A DNA stretch of 64,000 bases from Candidatus Obscuribacterales bacterium. Its GTDB lineage: Bacteria > Cyanobacteriota > Vampirovibrionia > Obscuribacterales > Obscuribacteraceae. The position numbers and the translations under genes were made by a program. Where the stretch lies: positions 1 to 64,000 of the forward strand of contig JAIEQI010000021.1 of the NCBI GenBank assembly GCA_019747875.1, in the 5' to 3' direction. Positions 17,864 through 27,145 of this stretch are shown piece after piece. The notes below the pieces were generated by a model. The model saw only the letters and a list, made by a program, of their open reading frames with translations. It ran no database searches and was not told where the DNA came from. The stretch's first letter is position 1; each line of letters opens with the position of its first letter.

Positions 17864-18382
17864 ATGGGACCTGGTACTTATGCTGTGTTCAATACCTCAC
17901 TTGGCTCATTCACCATTCGGTTATTCGATAAGGAAGTTCCAAACACAGTCGCAAACTTTGTTGGTTTAGCGACTGGTGAAAAGGAATGGACAGATCCTAA
18001 AACTGGAGCTAAGTCCAAGAAACCTTTTTATAACGGTTTGATCTTCCATCGCGTTATCAATGGTTTTATGATTCAGGGCGGATGTCCGGAAGGAAGCGGT
18101 AGAGGTGGCCCGGGCTACAGATTTGCCGATGAGTTCAATCCTAATCTTAAGCACAGCAAAGAAGGCATTCTGTCCATGGCGAACGCTGGTCCGAATACCA
18201 ACGGCAGCCAGTTCTTTGTGACGCTCGGACCTACGCCTCACCTCGATAACAGACATTCTGTTTTCGGTGAGGTGGTTGAGGGAATGGATGTCGTCAAAAA
18301 GATCGGCTCCACTCCTTGTGGACCTGGAGATCGTCCGCGCACTGATGTTGTGATCAACGACCTGACCATTCAAAAAGTATAA
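17864..18382 (+). CDS. Cytosolic cyclophilin-type peptidyl-prolyl isomerase
   Basis: A 172-aa cyclophilin without signal peptide, very similar to the preceding gene from its PGTYAVFNT start to the end. The motifs [22 protein letters not shown] and HLDNRHSVFGEV are intact, including the catalytic Arg. It is therefore likely to work in protein folding in the cytosol while its neighbour works outside. The two genes probably arose by tandem duplication. GAGGAG lies 6-7 bases before the ATG. The small secreted protein gene follows within 15 bases, suggesting one transcript. Confidence 0.92.
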   Translation: MGPGTYAVFNTSLGSFTIRLFDKEVPNTVANFVGLATGEKEWTDPKTGAKSKKPFYNGLIFHRVINGFMIQGGCPEGSGRGGPGYRFADEFNPNLKHSKEGILSMANAGPNTNGSQFFVTLGPTPHLDNRHSVFGEVVEGMDVVKKIGSTPCGPGDRPRTDVVINDLTIQKV

Positions 18383-18397
18383 GCAAGGATGGTACGC

Positions 18398-18685
18398 ATG
18401 CGGATTCCCTTCTTCTCGTACCTTCTTTCGATTTCACTATTAGTTGCCTGCTTTGTAAGCGGTTTAGATTTAGCTTTGGCTGCGGACGATCTTGCGACCG
18501 TCCGCGCTGAGGCGAATCGGCGTCTTGGGCAGTTGCAGGCAGCAGAAAATACACTGGTGTCGGATATTAATATCTGCAATCAAGAAATCGAAAAATACAA
18601 TAGAGCAATTGTGGCAAAACAAGCTGCTCTCAAACAAGTTCAAGACGAAATCAAAAAGGTAGAACTGGCAATGAGGTGGTTTTAG
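18398..18685 (+). CDS. Small secreted coiled-coil protein
   Basis: A protein of about 95 aa of unknown function. A signal peptide (IPFFSYLLSISLLVACFVSG, cleavage near ALAAD) is followed by about 65 residues of heptad-like helix (RAEANRRLGQLQAAENTL, then NQEIEKYNRAIVAKQAALKQ). I chose the second ATG at 18398 because AAGG lies just before it at the proper distance. The first ATG at 18389 overlaps that site. It lies between the cytosolic cyclophilin and the VOC protein, probably in one operon with 3-15 base gaps. Confidence 0.65.
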   Translation: MRIPFFSYLLSISLLVACFVSGLDLALAADDLATVRAEANRRLGQLQAAENTLVSDINICNQEIEKYNRAIVAKQAALKQVQDEIKKVELAMRWF

Positions 18686-18688
18686 AGC

Positions 18689-19339
18689 ATGGGCAGTTTG
18701 AATAAAGTAGGTTCTCTAATTTGCTCGAAGACCTTTAAGTCGAAGCTTAGATCTGTGCTTGCATTGTTGGGTCTTGTGAGCGCTTTCACTATTAGCTCGA
18801 TGAGTTGCAGCAATGCTGCAGATAATGCTTCCACGGCTAAGAAAGTCGATCCTGTGCCAAAGGGATACCACACGATTACCCCATTTGTTCAAGTAAAGAA
18901 TGCCCTTGAGGCAATTGAGTTCTATAAGAAAGCCTTTGGTGCACAGCAATTAGAACTGTTTGCCACTCCCGATGGAAAGAAAGTGGTGCATGCCGAACTT
19001 AAGATTGGTGATTCCATCATGATGATCAGTGACGATTTCACAGGCAAGGATCATCCCGATCAAATACAAACAACATTGCACATGTATGTGCCTGATGTAG
19101 ACAAGTCTTTCGAGCGTGCAGTGAATGCCGGTGCTAAGGTAGAAATGCCGGTTCAAGACATGTTCTGGGGTGATCGCTTCGGCGGTCTGATCGATCCCTA
19201 CGGGCAACACTGGTCAATTTCCTCGCACAAAGAAGATGTTCCTACCGAGGAGATCGCAAAACGTGCGCATGACTTTTTTGAGAACTTAAAAAAGTCTACG
19301 GATGAATCAATCAAACAGGCAGACTCACCTAAGAAGTAG
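18689..19339 (+). CDS. Exported VOC-family (glyoxalase/PhnB-like) protein
   Basis: The 216-aa product carries an N-terminal export signal (SVLALLGLVSAFTISSMSC, ending about SNAAD). One vicinal-oxygen-chelate domain follows, of the PhnB/YdeN type: YHTITPFVQVKNALEAIEFY, then KKAFGAQQLE, and WGDRFGGLIDPYGQHWSIS near the end. Proteins of this group resemble glyoxalase I and antibiotic-resistance proteins, but many have unknown ligands. Export of such a domain is unusual. The Cys near the cleavage site lacks a proper lipobox. It is the last gene of the cyclophilin operon and converges on murT. Confidence 0.8.
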   Translation: MGSLNKVGSLICSKTFKSKLRSVLALLGLVSAFTISSMSCSNAADNASTAKKVDPVPKGYHTITPFVQVKNALEAIEFYKKAFGAQQLELFATPDGKKVVHAELKIGDSIMMISDDFTGKDHPDQIQTTLHMYVPDVDKSFERAVNAGAKVEMPVQDMFWGDRFGGLIDPYGQHWSISSHKEDVPTEEIAKRAHDFFENLKKSTDESIKQADSPKK

Positions 19340-19368
19340 TTTGGGTCTTCAAAACGTTCCGCTGTGAC

Positions 19369-20751
19369 CTAAGTCCCTGCAAGCGGTGTGCCGCGAGCTT
19401 TGAAAATCTTTTGAAGTTCCAGGAGGCACGTATAGGTCGGGAGTAGCCATAGAATTTGCTCGCCTGAGCAGAGTCCTTTTGCCTGATCGAGTGCCCGGTC
19501 GAGCGATGGCTCGATTGTTATCTTCTCCGAAGCAACTCCGGCGTATTTGAGGCGCACGGCTAAATCATTGCAGCGCGTGCCGCTAACAACGAATGGTCCT
19601 TCACACCCAGCTAATTGTTCGAAATCTGCATCCCAGATCCAGGACACGTCGCGACCGTCGGCGTAATTATCATTCAGGGCGATCAAGAACTTGCCTTGTG
19701 GATCTCTGGCTGCTGCCTGCAGAGCCTGTGACGCACCAGCCGGATTCTTTATCAGCTGAATAAGGATTTGTTTGCCATCCAGGTTGACTCGCTCTGATCT
19801 TCCAAACAATGTGGAGTAGCTGCATAGTCCCTTTTTGATTGCATCAGAAGGCAGCCCCAGCTTGAAAGCAAGGGCCGCTGATGCAAGTGCATTGTATACA
19901 TTGAACGTCCCTGGCAGGTTCAGTTCGACATCGATAGACTGATTGTTGTAGTGGAGCTTAAATGTGGATCCTGTTGCGTGGACTTTCACGTCTTCAGCGT
20001 AAACTTCGGGCTCCGGCCTCCGGTGCCCGCAAGAACATCGGTAGTGACCAAGTTGCCCATAAACGAGTAGATCATATTCATACTCGTTTCCACACGACGG
20101 GCAATAGGAAAGCTCAGAGGTGTTTGCTTGCCCGATGAGCTCGCGTCCTTCTGTTTCTCCGCAGGACTCGGTCGCAAGATTCTTTATTCCATAAAACAGG
20201 CGTTCCACATTTGGTACCATCTGCGCGACGTTTGGATCATCTGCATTCAAAATCGCAGCCGATGAGTTCACCGCGATTCCTGATGTAATCAACTTTGCCG
20301 TGGTATCCAATTCGCCGAAACGGTCCAATTGATCGCGGAAAAGATTTGTCACTACGATGTTGGCGATCTTAACTTCTTTTGCCACCAGAGGCAGTGCGGC
20401 CTCATCAATTTCAAAAAGACAGTAATCAGCGTCAAGATTTCCAGTCCAATTCGATGCATCAACGACGGTGGCAGCGATTCCCGTTAGCAAATTTGCGCCT
20501 TGCCTGTTGTGAACGATTTTCTGACTAGCTGCTCCAAATATCGAAGCTATCAAACCGGATGTGGTGCTTTTTCCATTGGTGCCGCTGACCGCGACTACCC
20601 CTTTACGCGCCTGCGACGAAAGATGTGATAGAACTGAGGGCGCTATTTTCAATGAAACTCGCCCAGGTAGGTTCGAGCCCAAACCCAAGCCCATAATGCG
20701 TATCGCTTGGGCTGATAATTTTCCGGCAATTACTGCTAAGGTGTCGCTCAC
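19369..20751 (-). CDS. murT: Lipid II isoglutaminyl synthase, ligase subunit MurT
   Basis: MurT with GatD amidates D-glutamate in the lipid II stem peptide. The 460-aa sequence shows the Mur ligase ATP loop GTNGKST (57-63) and central-domain motifs (LNADDPN). A Cys4 zinc ribbon (CPSCGNEYEYD then YRCSCGHRRPEPE) and the MurT-specific C-terminal segment LNDNYADGRDVSWIWDADFE are also present. These separate it from MurC-F. The glutaminase partner GatD, usually the next gene, is not encoded in the window. The gene follows the NAD kinase with a gap of only two bases, so it is probably co-transcribed with it. Confidence 0.9.
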   Translation of the reverse strand: MSDTLAVIAGKLSAQAIRIMGLGLGSNLPGRVSLKIAPSVLSHLSSQARKGVVAVSGTNGKSTTSGLIASIFGAASQKIVHNRQGANLLTGIAATVVDASNWTGNLDADYCLFEIDEAALPLVAKEVKIANIVVTNLFRDQLDRFGELDTTAKLITSGIAVNSSAAILNADDPNVAQMVPNVERLFYGIKNLATESCGETEGRELIGQANTSELSYCPSCGNEYEYDLLVYGQLGHYRCSCGHRRPEPEVYAEDVKVHATGSTFKLHYNNQSIDVELNLPGTFNVYNALASAALAFKLGLPSDAIKKGLCSYSTLFGRSERVNLDGKQILIQLIKNPAGASQALQAAARDPQGKFLIALNDNYADGRDVSWIWDADFEQLAGCEGPFVVSGTRCNDLAVRLKYAGVASEKITIEPSLDRALDQAKGLCSGEQILWLLPTYTCLLELQKIFKARGTPLAGT

Positions 20752-20753
20752 GA

Positions 20754-21692
20754 TCAGTTAGAGAATATATCGTTCACTTGCGGATCTACAAAGGCAATTA
20801 AATCATGTTCGCTGGCTCGAACGACCAATTCGTCACCAAGCGGAAATGGATATTCGATGTGTTGACCATCTATATACAAGGCACCGGTTCGCATTTGGGA
20901 AATGATGACCATTTTTTGCGCACGACTGAGTGTGCCCTTCATGAATTTGAATTTTTGCCCTGGTTTTGTCCAGGCTTCTCGGATCACGAACTGATAGCGC
21001 TGTTCGCAAATCGGCATTAACTCGCCACCTGCTGACTTGATGGCGCCCGTCGAGCCGGGAGGTGGACCAACCCAAATACCTGAGGAGCGTTGCTCCTCTT
21101 CGTAATCGTCGATGGTAATCAGATATCGGCTTGTTCCGGCAGGGTTGCTGTGTGCTATCAAAACCTCGTTTAAAACCAGCTCCGGAAGAAGTTTTCCATT
21201 CAATTCGAGCTGTAAACGCAACAAACGCGATGGCGATGTCTGCCCTGCCAAAATGCTGTCCAACACCTTTACGAAATTGCTGCGATTTGCCAGGCAAAAG
21301 TGGCCAAAGCTCGACCCCGGGGCGGAATTGACTCCGAGAATCGGTACACGATGTAGTGAATGCGATGCATCAAGGAAGGTGCCATCGCCACCGACCGAAA
21401 TCACCAGATCGTAGTGCATCGTGTTTTCGTCTATTTCCGCTCGATGCAGTGATTGAAACTCGATATTGCGAGCTGTAAGTTCTTTCTCGATTAGCTCCAA
21501 GGTTTCAACGTGCTGTTCATGCGCCGTCTTAACTTTAGCGACCGAAGCATGACCCTCTTCCAGCAGCTTCAGGAAACGCGGCTCCTTGAATTCAAGAGCT
21601 TGAAGTTGCAATGTTGATTTTTTGAAAACAACGAGTACTTTGTTCAGATCCAACTGAAAACCCGCCAGAGCACAGAATAGTATAGGCGCCAA
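20754..21692 (-). CDS. nadK: NAD kinase
   Basis: Makes NADP from NAD and ATP. The motif VISVGGDGTFLDAS gives the conserved GGDGT. NEVLIAHSNPAGTSRYLI and GSTGAIKSAGG match the NAD-binding and C-terminal beta domains. The frame opens with TTG at 21692, but the family usually starts near NKVLVVFKKST. An in-frame TTG at about 21653 is therefore an equally likely start, and the upstream residues (APILFCALAGFQLD) may not be translated. Next to it on the minus strand is murT, and alaS is divergent. Confidence 0.88.
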   Translation of the reverse strand: MAPILFCALAGFQLDLNKVLVVFKKSTLQLQALEFKEPRFLKLLEEGHASVAKVKTAHEQHVETLELIEKELTARNIEFQSLHRAEIDENTMHYDLVISVGGDGTFLDASHSLHRVPILGVNSAPGSSFGHFCLANRSNFVKVLDSILAGQTSPSRLLRLQLELNGKLLPELVLNEVLIAHSNPAGTSRYLITIDDYEEEQRSSGIWVGPPPGSTGAIKSAGGELMPICEQRYQFVIREAWTKPGQKFKFMKGTLSRAQKMVIISQMRTGALYIDGQHIEYPFPLGDELVVRASEHDLIAFVDPQVNDIFSN

Positions 21693-21747
21693 ACGTTGCC
21701 TAAGGGTATCAGATTGGTGAGTTGCTTTCCAGTCTGAGACGGAGGAC

Positions 21748-21756
21748 TGCTATACT
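21748..21756 (+). promoter_or_regulatory. Possible extended -10 promoter for alaS
   Basis: TGC followed by TATACT (21751-21756) matches an extended -10 element about 80 bases before the alaS start. No good -35 box is seen at the right distance. Confidence 0.35.
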
Positions 21757-21836
21757 GGGAGGTTCACGGTACTTAACCGATGCCCGAATAGAGCGCCATG
21801 CGTCCAGGGCGCAATTACTTTTTGAGGAGCAGGGAG

Positions 21837-24503
21837 ATGTCACTTTCCGGTGCAGACATTCGCAAGAAATTTATCGATTACTTCAAGGACAAGCGCGAGC
21901 ACCTTCATTTGCCTAGCGCGAGCTTAATCCCTGACAATCCGACATTGCTGCTGACATCTGCGGGCATGGTTCCGTTCGTCCCCTATTTCCTTGGTCAAGC
22001 GCCGCCGCCCAAGTCGAGAATCGTCACTTGCCAAAAGTCTGCGCGAGCCGGCGGCAAAGACTCCGATATTGAAAACATTGGTCGCACCTCACGGCATCAC
22101 AGCTTCTTTGAAATGCTAGGCAATTTCAGCTTTGGCGATTATTTCAAGAAGGAAATCATTCCATGGTCTTTCGAGCTGGTCACTAAAGAACTCGGGCTTG
22201 ACCCGGACAGAATCAGCGTCACGGTCTTCGAGGGTGAAGGTACTGTCGCCGCTGACGAAGAAGCTTACGAAATCTGGCACAACAAAGTCGGCATGCCAAA
22301 AGAACGCATTTCCCGACTTGGACGTGCAGACAATTTCTGGGGTCCGCCCGGACCGACTGGACCTTGTGGACCTTGTTCCGAACTCTATTACGATCGTGGA
22401 CCTGATATTAAGAACGATCCGGGAGCCGAAGCTCGCGGCGATCGCTTCATCGAAATCTGGAACCTGGTATTTATGGAGCTCTTTAAGGACGAGGAAGGCA
22501 AATATAGCCCGCTAGCTGCGAAGAACGTCGATACCGGCGCTGGTCTTGATCGACTAGCGACTGTCATTCAGAAGAAGAACAATACTTTCGAAACTGACTT
22601 GCTCTTCCCTATTCTTCAGGATGTGAGCAAACTTTCTGGTGTCAAATACGGGGATAATCCCTTGAGCGATACCTATTTGAAAATCATCACGGATCATGCT
22701 CGCTGTGTCACTTTCCTCGTAACCGATGGCGTCCGCACAAGCAACATCGGCCGAGGATATGTTTTGCGTTTCATCATTCGTCGTGCTGCTCGCTTCGGCC
22801 GCTTGCTCGGTTTGAGCGATCCATTCATTTACAAGCTGGTTTCCCGAATAGTTGAAATCTATAGTGTGAACTATCCGGAACTCACACAACATGCCGATCT
22901 CACTCAAGACACAATTCGGAAAGAAGAAGACCGCTTTGCTAAGACATTGGATCGCGGCATGATCTACCTCAATGAATTGATTGAAAAACCTGGCGAGCAG
23001 CTGCCTGGTGAAGAAGCATTCAATCTGTATGCAACTTATGGTTTCCCCATTGAGCTAACAAAAGAGATTGCCGAAGAGAAGCACAAAACCATTGATATGG
23101 AAGCTTTCGCGAAGGCACGAGAGGAACACGAAAAAGTTTCCTCAGTCAACAAGTTCAACGTTATCATCACGGGTGAAGAAGCACTGGGTGATGTGCTCAA
23201 GAAGTACGGCGGCACCGAATTTACTGGACATGACAAAACGGAAGATGAATCGACCGTTATTGCCATGCTCGAAAAAGGCAAATTAGTTGAACACGCAGAA
23301 GAGGGGGAGGAATTCGAGCTTATTCTCGATCACACGCCATTCTATGCAGAATCGGGCGGTCAGCTCGGTGATCGCGGCTTGATTTTGAATAATGATGCTC
23401 GCATGGAAATCCTTGATACCAAAAAACACGAGGGACTGATCGTTCACAAAGCACGCCTCGTCTCAGGAATTCTTGAGCCGGGACAGCATGTACATGCCGA
23501 AGTGGATAAGAAACGTCGTGATGCGACGGTTCGTCACCACAGCACTGCGCACTTGTTCCATGCTGCTGTGAGAATGCTCTTAGGCAAGAGCGTGCAACAG
23601 GCTGGTTCGCAAGTTGGTCCCGACGCTATGCGCTTTGACTTCTCGTACGATCGCCAACTGAAACCGGAAGAAATTCAACAGGTAGAAGAGTTGATGAATG
23701 ACTGGGTTCGTCAGAACCTGCCGGTAAAGTGCACAGAAATGCCTCTGGACGAAGCAAAACGAACGGGTGCAATTGCTATGTTCGGTGAGAAGTATGGCGA
23801 CATTGTTCGTGTTATTTCCATGGGTGATATAAGTCTGGAATTCTGCGGTGGAACGCACGTATCGAATACCGGCCAAATTGGTCCGATCAAGATTATTTCC
23901 GAAGGTAGTATTGCCTCTGGTGTTCGCCGTGTTGAAGCGTTGTCCGGTTCCAAAGCCTGGCACTACATCAGCGATAACATGAACATTTTGCAGAACGCTG
24001 CAGGACGCCTTCGCATAAAGCCGCAAGAGCTGGTTTCGCAGATCGATCGTCTGCAAGAGCAACTGAAAGCGAAAGAAAGAGCTGCTCAATTGCTAGAGGA
24101 AAAGCTGGCAATTGCTCAAGCTGGAGAACTTCTGGCAAATGCCGAATCCTTCGGCGAATGCAAGCTTGTCCTTGGCCAAGTCAAAGACGTCAGCCCCGAT
24201 GCACTGAAGTCGCTGGCTGATCATTTGCGCAAACAAGGCGAAAAGATCGTCGCTGTATTGGCGTGCGCACAAGGCCCAGAAAAGCTGACCCTGGTTGCTG
24301 GTGTTTCTGACGCTGCCGTCAAATCCGGAGTCAACGCCGGCAAGCTGGTGAAGGAAGCAGCCACAATCTGTGGTGGCAGCGGCGGTGGCAAGCCTGAATT
24401 AGCTCAAGCCGGTGGAAAAGATCCCTCCAAGATCGACGCTGCACTTGCTGCCGTTCGTGAGCAAATGAAAGCCACCTGTGCCAGCGCTTCCAAAATTAAC
24501 TGA
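21837..24503 (+). CDS. alaS: Alanyl-tRNA synthetase
   Basis: Charges tRNA-Ala with alanine and edits Ser/Gly errors. The class II catalytic core is at the N-terminus (TCQKSARAGGKDSDIENIGR, then FFEMLGNFSFGDYFK). The editing domain shows HHSTAHLFHAAV and CGGTH, and the C-terminal domain ends with CGGSGGGKPELAQAGGKD. I set the start at the ATG at 21837, preceded by GAGGAG at 21824-21829. This gives 888 aa, close to other AlaRS. An in-frame start 39 bases upstream lacks a ribosome site. Confidence 0.97.
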   Translation: MSLSGADIRKKFIDYFKDKREHLHLPSASLIPDNPTLLLTSAGMVPFVPYFLGQAPPPKSRIVTCQKSARAGGKDSDIENIGRTSRHHSFFEMLGNFSFGDYFKKEIIPWSFELVTKELGLDPDRISVTVFEGEGTVAADEEAYEIWHNKVGMPKERISRLGRADNFWGPPGPTGPCGPCSELYYDRGPDIKNDPGAEARGDRFIEIWNLVFMELFKDEEGKYSPLAAKNVDTGAGLDRLATVIQKKNNTFETDLLFPILQDVSKLSGVKYGDNPLSDTYLKIITDHARCVTFLVTDGVRTSNIGRGYVLRFIIRRAARFGRLLGLSDPFIYKLVSRIVEIYSVNYPELTQHADLTQDTIRKEEDRFAKTLDRGMIYLNELIEKPGEQLPGEEAFNLYATYGFPIELTKEIAEEKHKTIDMEAFAKAREEHEKVSSVNKFNVIITGEEALGDVLKKYGGTEFTGHDKTEDESTVIAMLEKGKLVEHAEEGEEFELILDHTPFYAESGGQLGDRGLILNNDARMEILDTKKHEGLIVHKARLVSGILEPGQHVHAEVDKKRRDATVRHHSTAHLFHAAVRMLLGKSVQQAGSQVGPDAMRFDFSYDRQLKPEEIQQVEELMNDWVRQNLPVKCTEMPLDEAKRTGAIAMFGEKYGDIVRVISMGDISLEFCGGTHVSNTGQIGPIKIISEGSIASGVRRVEALSGSKAWHYISDNMNILQNAAGRLRIKPQELVSQIDRLQEQLKAKERAAQLLEEKLAIAQAGELLANAESFGECKLVLGQVKDVSPDALKSLADHLRKQGEKIVAVLACAQGPEKLTLVAGVSDAAVKSGVNAGKLVKEAATICGGSGGGKPELAQAGGKDPSKIDAALAAVREQMKATCASASKIN

Positions 24504-24618
24504 TTCTGCTGTGCTCTTCCTTCAATCGTATCGTGCATCTGGTGACGGATGATGTGGTTAACCGGACCTGCTGCATGCCAGCTGGAATAACAATCGGCCT
24601 GGCGATGCTCTTTGCATG

Positions 24619-25482
24619 CTAAGGTTTCGGATTTTGTGTCGCGGCAGGCTTGTTTTCGCTAAATTCCTTGAGAGTACTTTCAATACTAATTTTTCCGTCA
24701 GTGTGAACCTGAAAAATCCAGTCACCGGCTGATATGAACTCTGGTATTCTAGGCCGCCTTACAAGGACATGCATGACATCCGTATCTTCAGGAGTATCAT
24801 GTGTTACCGCAGTGTGAAAAGCTGCTCGTAGTTGATCTTTGTCCGCTGGTGGAAAATTCTTAGGTGAATAAGGCAGGATGCCTTTGTGCATTTGCCTCGT
24901 TTCTAAAATCTTCGTTCCATCTGATGAAAGTAAATATCGATCGTCGCCACCCAAAAGGTATTCACCAGCAGTGACATTTCCAGGAAAGAAGTAAACATAG
25001 AACCGATTGTTGGGGGCTGGCAAAACAGCATAGTTATAATTACTCAATGGGTGCCTTGCTCTGCTGCACGTTTCGAATGCTTTAGCCATGTGATAGAGAA
25101 CATCTTTGTCCTCATCTGGGTGCTTAAGCAGAGCGGCCGCATCCTTCGCCTGCACCGATTTGTCCAAATAGGCGCTTTGGTAGGTAATGTGGAAAGCCTC
25201 GCCGTTCTTGTTTAATGTTCCAAAGGAAACAAACCAACCCTGAGGTTTCTTTTGTGCAAAATACCACCCAGGGCTTTGTTTCTTCCCTTCTTTCGCTTGC
25301 AATTCGATAATCGCATCTGTGGCAGTCGCGACTACAGAATCATATTCGGCGAGCATTCTTCCGCGTTGAGTTATCAAATCCAATTCTGCCTGATCCGGTC
25401 GTTTTGGTTCAGCCAGAGCCTGCGCTGGCAACGCGTAGACAGCAAAAACAATGATTGAAATTAACCTGAGGTAGTTCGGCAT
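24619..25482 (-). CDS. Secreted protein of unknown function
   Basis: The 287-aa product is not recognised. A signal peptide (LISIIVFAVYALPAQALA, cleavage near residue 24) is followed by a mixed alpha/beta region with many aromatics (PGWYFAQKKPQGWFVSFG, NNRFYVYFFPGN), and a Pro/Lys-rich C-terminus. GGAG lies 5 bases before the ATG. It stands alone, convergent with alaS. Upstream of it on the other side is a long gap. Confidence 0.7.
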   Translation of the reverse strand: MPNYLRLISIIVFAVYALPAQALAEPKRPDQAELDLITQRGRMLAEYDSVVATATDAIIELQAKEGKKQSPGWYFAQKKPQGWFVSFGTLNKNGEAFHITYQSAYLDKSVQAKDAAALLKHPDEDKDVLYHMAKAFETCSRARHPLSNYNYAVLPAPNNRFYVYFFPGNVTAGEYLLGGDDRYLLSSDGTKILETRQMHKGILPYSPKNFPPADKDQLRAAFHTAVTHDTPEDTDVMHVLVRRPRIPEFISAGDWIFQVHTDGKISIESTLKEFSENKPAATQNPKP

Positions 25483-25905
25483 GACGCTCCGTAGAAGAAG
25501 CTTGATCCCATCGTAGTTTAACTACCCACTGCGAATTCAATGTAATCTTAGCTCAAATGGCTGCTTGGTACTCAAAGCTCAAGATAGCGCATTCTTTAAT
25601 AGAGGTGATTGTTCAACAGCAGTTTGCCAGCACTTGCAGCCGCTTTTGTCAGCTGAGATTCTTCTTCAATGAAGGAAATTGGCTCAAAAAAGACTATATC
25701 TGCTCAGCTTTTCGTCTGTTGATTTCGCTGGCAAGCTCTGTGTCGCATGCCTTTAGCGGCTCCGCCAAGAAAGTTCCCGCAAAAAGACTAATTCCGTGCA
25801 ATCAACCAAGCTTAAGATGATCTCACTCTTGGCTGGGCGATTTGGGCTTACTCTCAGCTTAGGGACGCGGGCTTATCTGATTCCTTACCTGGAAACCGGG
25901 GTTTG
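25483..25905. other. Intergenic region, no gene supported
   Basis: This is a gap of about 420 bases between the divergent secreted protein and the hydroxylase. An 87-codon plus-strand frame (25557-25820) is rich in Cys, Phe and Ser and has no ribosome site, so I regard it as chance. No clear repeat, terminator or consensus promoter was found. Confidence 0.45.
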
Positions 25906-26529
25906 ATGTTTTTTCTAGAAATAATTGCGTGGATTTTATTCTCCTGTGTTCTGATGTCTTTTATCGAACATCAGGTGCATGCGCATCTCATGCACAGGAA
26001 GAATTTCCTCAGTGAACGCAGCGCCGCATTCAAGAAAACATTTGAGATGCATGCGATTTTTCATCATCATCACTACCTCAAAGTATTTGCTGATGAACCA
26101 GTCCCCGATGGTGAAGATCGTGAGATCAGGATGCGTGTCTGGAAGGCCGCAATCAAGGCAATCCCTTTTGTACTTGTAATTGGGCCCTTCTCATGGCTCG
26201 GCGCAGCTATATTTGTGGCGGTGGCATGCACGCACCACTGGATCTGGAACAAAATCCATCTGGAAATGCACAAGCCTGAGCAGCGCGGTTTCAGCCGCTG
26301 GCCTATCTACAAATTTCTGGCACGGTACCATTTTATGCATCATAGGCGGCCGGACAAGAACTTCAATGTGGTCTTTCCGTGTGCCGACTTTGTCTTCGGA
26401 ACATATATAGAGCCGGGTCTTGAGGACTTGAAGCTAATGAACGAACAGGGATTTTGTAATCCCAAGCAAATTGAATTTTTGAAATCAGTGGAAGAACGCG
26501 AGCGCAAGACACCAGCAAAATGTATTTGA
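25906..26529 (+). CDS. Fatty acid hydroxylase-superfamily membrane protein
   Basis: A 207-aa integral membrane protein with the histidine clusters of the di-iron fatty-acid hydroxylase/sterol desaturase superfamily: EHQVHAHLMH (about 21-30), HAIFHHHHY (about 49-57), H-x-E-M-H (HLEMH) and RYHFMHHRRPDKNFNVVFP near the C-terminus. Hydrophobic helices lie at 3-20 and about 85-110. The reaction is probably O2-dependent hydroxylation of a lipid chain; the substrate is unknown. I use the ATG at 25906 rather than the TTG at 25903, with CGGGG upstream. Confidence 0.82.
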   Translation: MFFLEIIAWILFSCVLMSFIEHQVHAHLMHRKNFLSERSAAFKKTFEMHAIFHHHHYLKVFADEPVPDGEDREIRMRVWKAAIKAIPFVLVIGPFSWLGAAIFVAVACTHHWIWNKIHLEMHKPEQRGFSRWPIYKFLARYHFMHHRRPDKNFNVVFPCADFVFGTYIEPGLEDLKLMNEQGFCNPKQIEFLKSVEERERKTPAKCI

Positions 26530-26695
26530 CCGATGTAATAATGCAAGTTGTGAGTTAGCTTTAGCTATAGGAATTTTGAGATTCCATGGCTTGGTCGCGG
26601 GTCAATGATAGTATGAGCTGCGTTGTTTCATTGGTCGGTCATGATCTGACTCTCATAGACTGGCTACCTTGGTTTTGTTCGGAGCAGCCTAGCCG

Positions 26696-27130
26696 ATGTT
26701 CGAATTCGACCGATTGAGAACGGTCCTGGCATTTGCCGATGGCGGATCACGCGGCAATCCTGGACCAGCTGCCTGGGGAGCGGTTCTTGAGCAAGATGGC
26801 AAAGATATTGCCACACTCAATGCCTATCTCGGGATTGCTACCAATAATGTTGCCGAATATACCGGACTGGTAATGGTCCTGGAGAAAGCTGCAGAACTCG
26901 GGATCAAGGATTTGGAAGTGCGAATGGATTCCGAGCTTGTAGTCAAGCAGATGCTTGGTCAGTACAGAGTGAAGAATGCAGGGCTCATTCCTTTATATGA
27001 GAAAGCGAAAATGCTTTCCTCTCGATTTCCTAATTTTCGGATTGTTCATGTAAGGCGAGAGTACAACAAGAAAGCTGACCAGCTTGCCAATCAGGCTATG
27101 GACATGGCCGCAGGGCAGGCACAGTCCTGA
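26696..27130 (+). CDS. Ribonuclease HI-family protein
   Basis: A 144-aa RNase H-fold enzyme predicted to cut RNA in RNA-DNA hybrids. The metal-binding carboxylates can be placed as Asp15 (FADGGSRGNPGPAAWG), Glu54 (NNVAEYTG), Asp78 (RMDSELVVKQ) and Asp128 (YNKKADQLAN). The sequence is of the short type related to Bacillus YpdQ and archaeal RNase HI rather than E. coli RnhA. GGAG lies about ten bases before the ATG. The next gene begins 15 bases downstream, so they may be co-transcribed. Confidence 0.88.
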   Translation: MFEFDRLRTVLAFADGGSRGNPGPAAWGAVLEQDGKDIATLNAYLGIATNNVAEYTGLVMVLEKAAELGIKDLEVRMDSELVVKQMLGQYRVKNAGLIPLYEKAKMLSSRFPNFRIVHVRREYNKKADQLANQAMDMAAGQAQS

Positions 27131-27145
27131 CGGGGAGGGATTATT

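Noticed and set aside
20660..20690. GGTTCGAGCCC resembling a tRNA T-loop
   Set aside because: It lies inside murT with no acceptor or anticodon stems around it.
25557..25820. 87-codon plus-strand frame
   Set aside because: Cys/Phe/Ser-rich, with no ribosome site and no domain.
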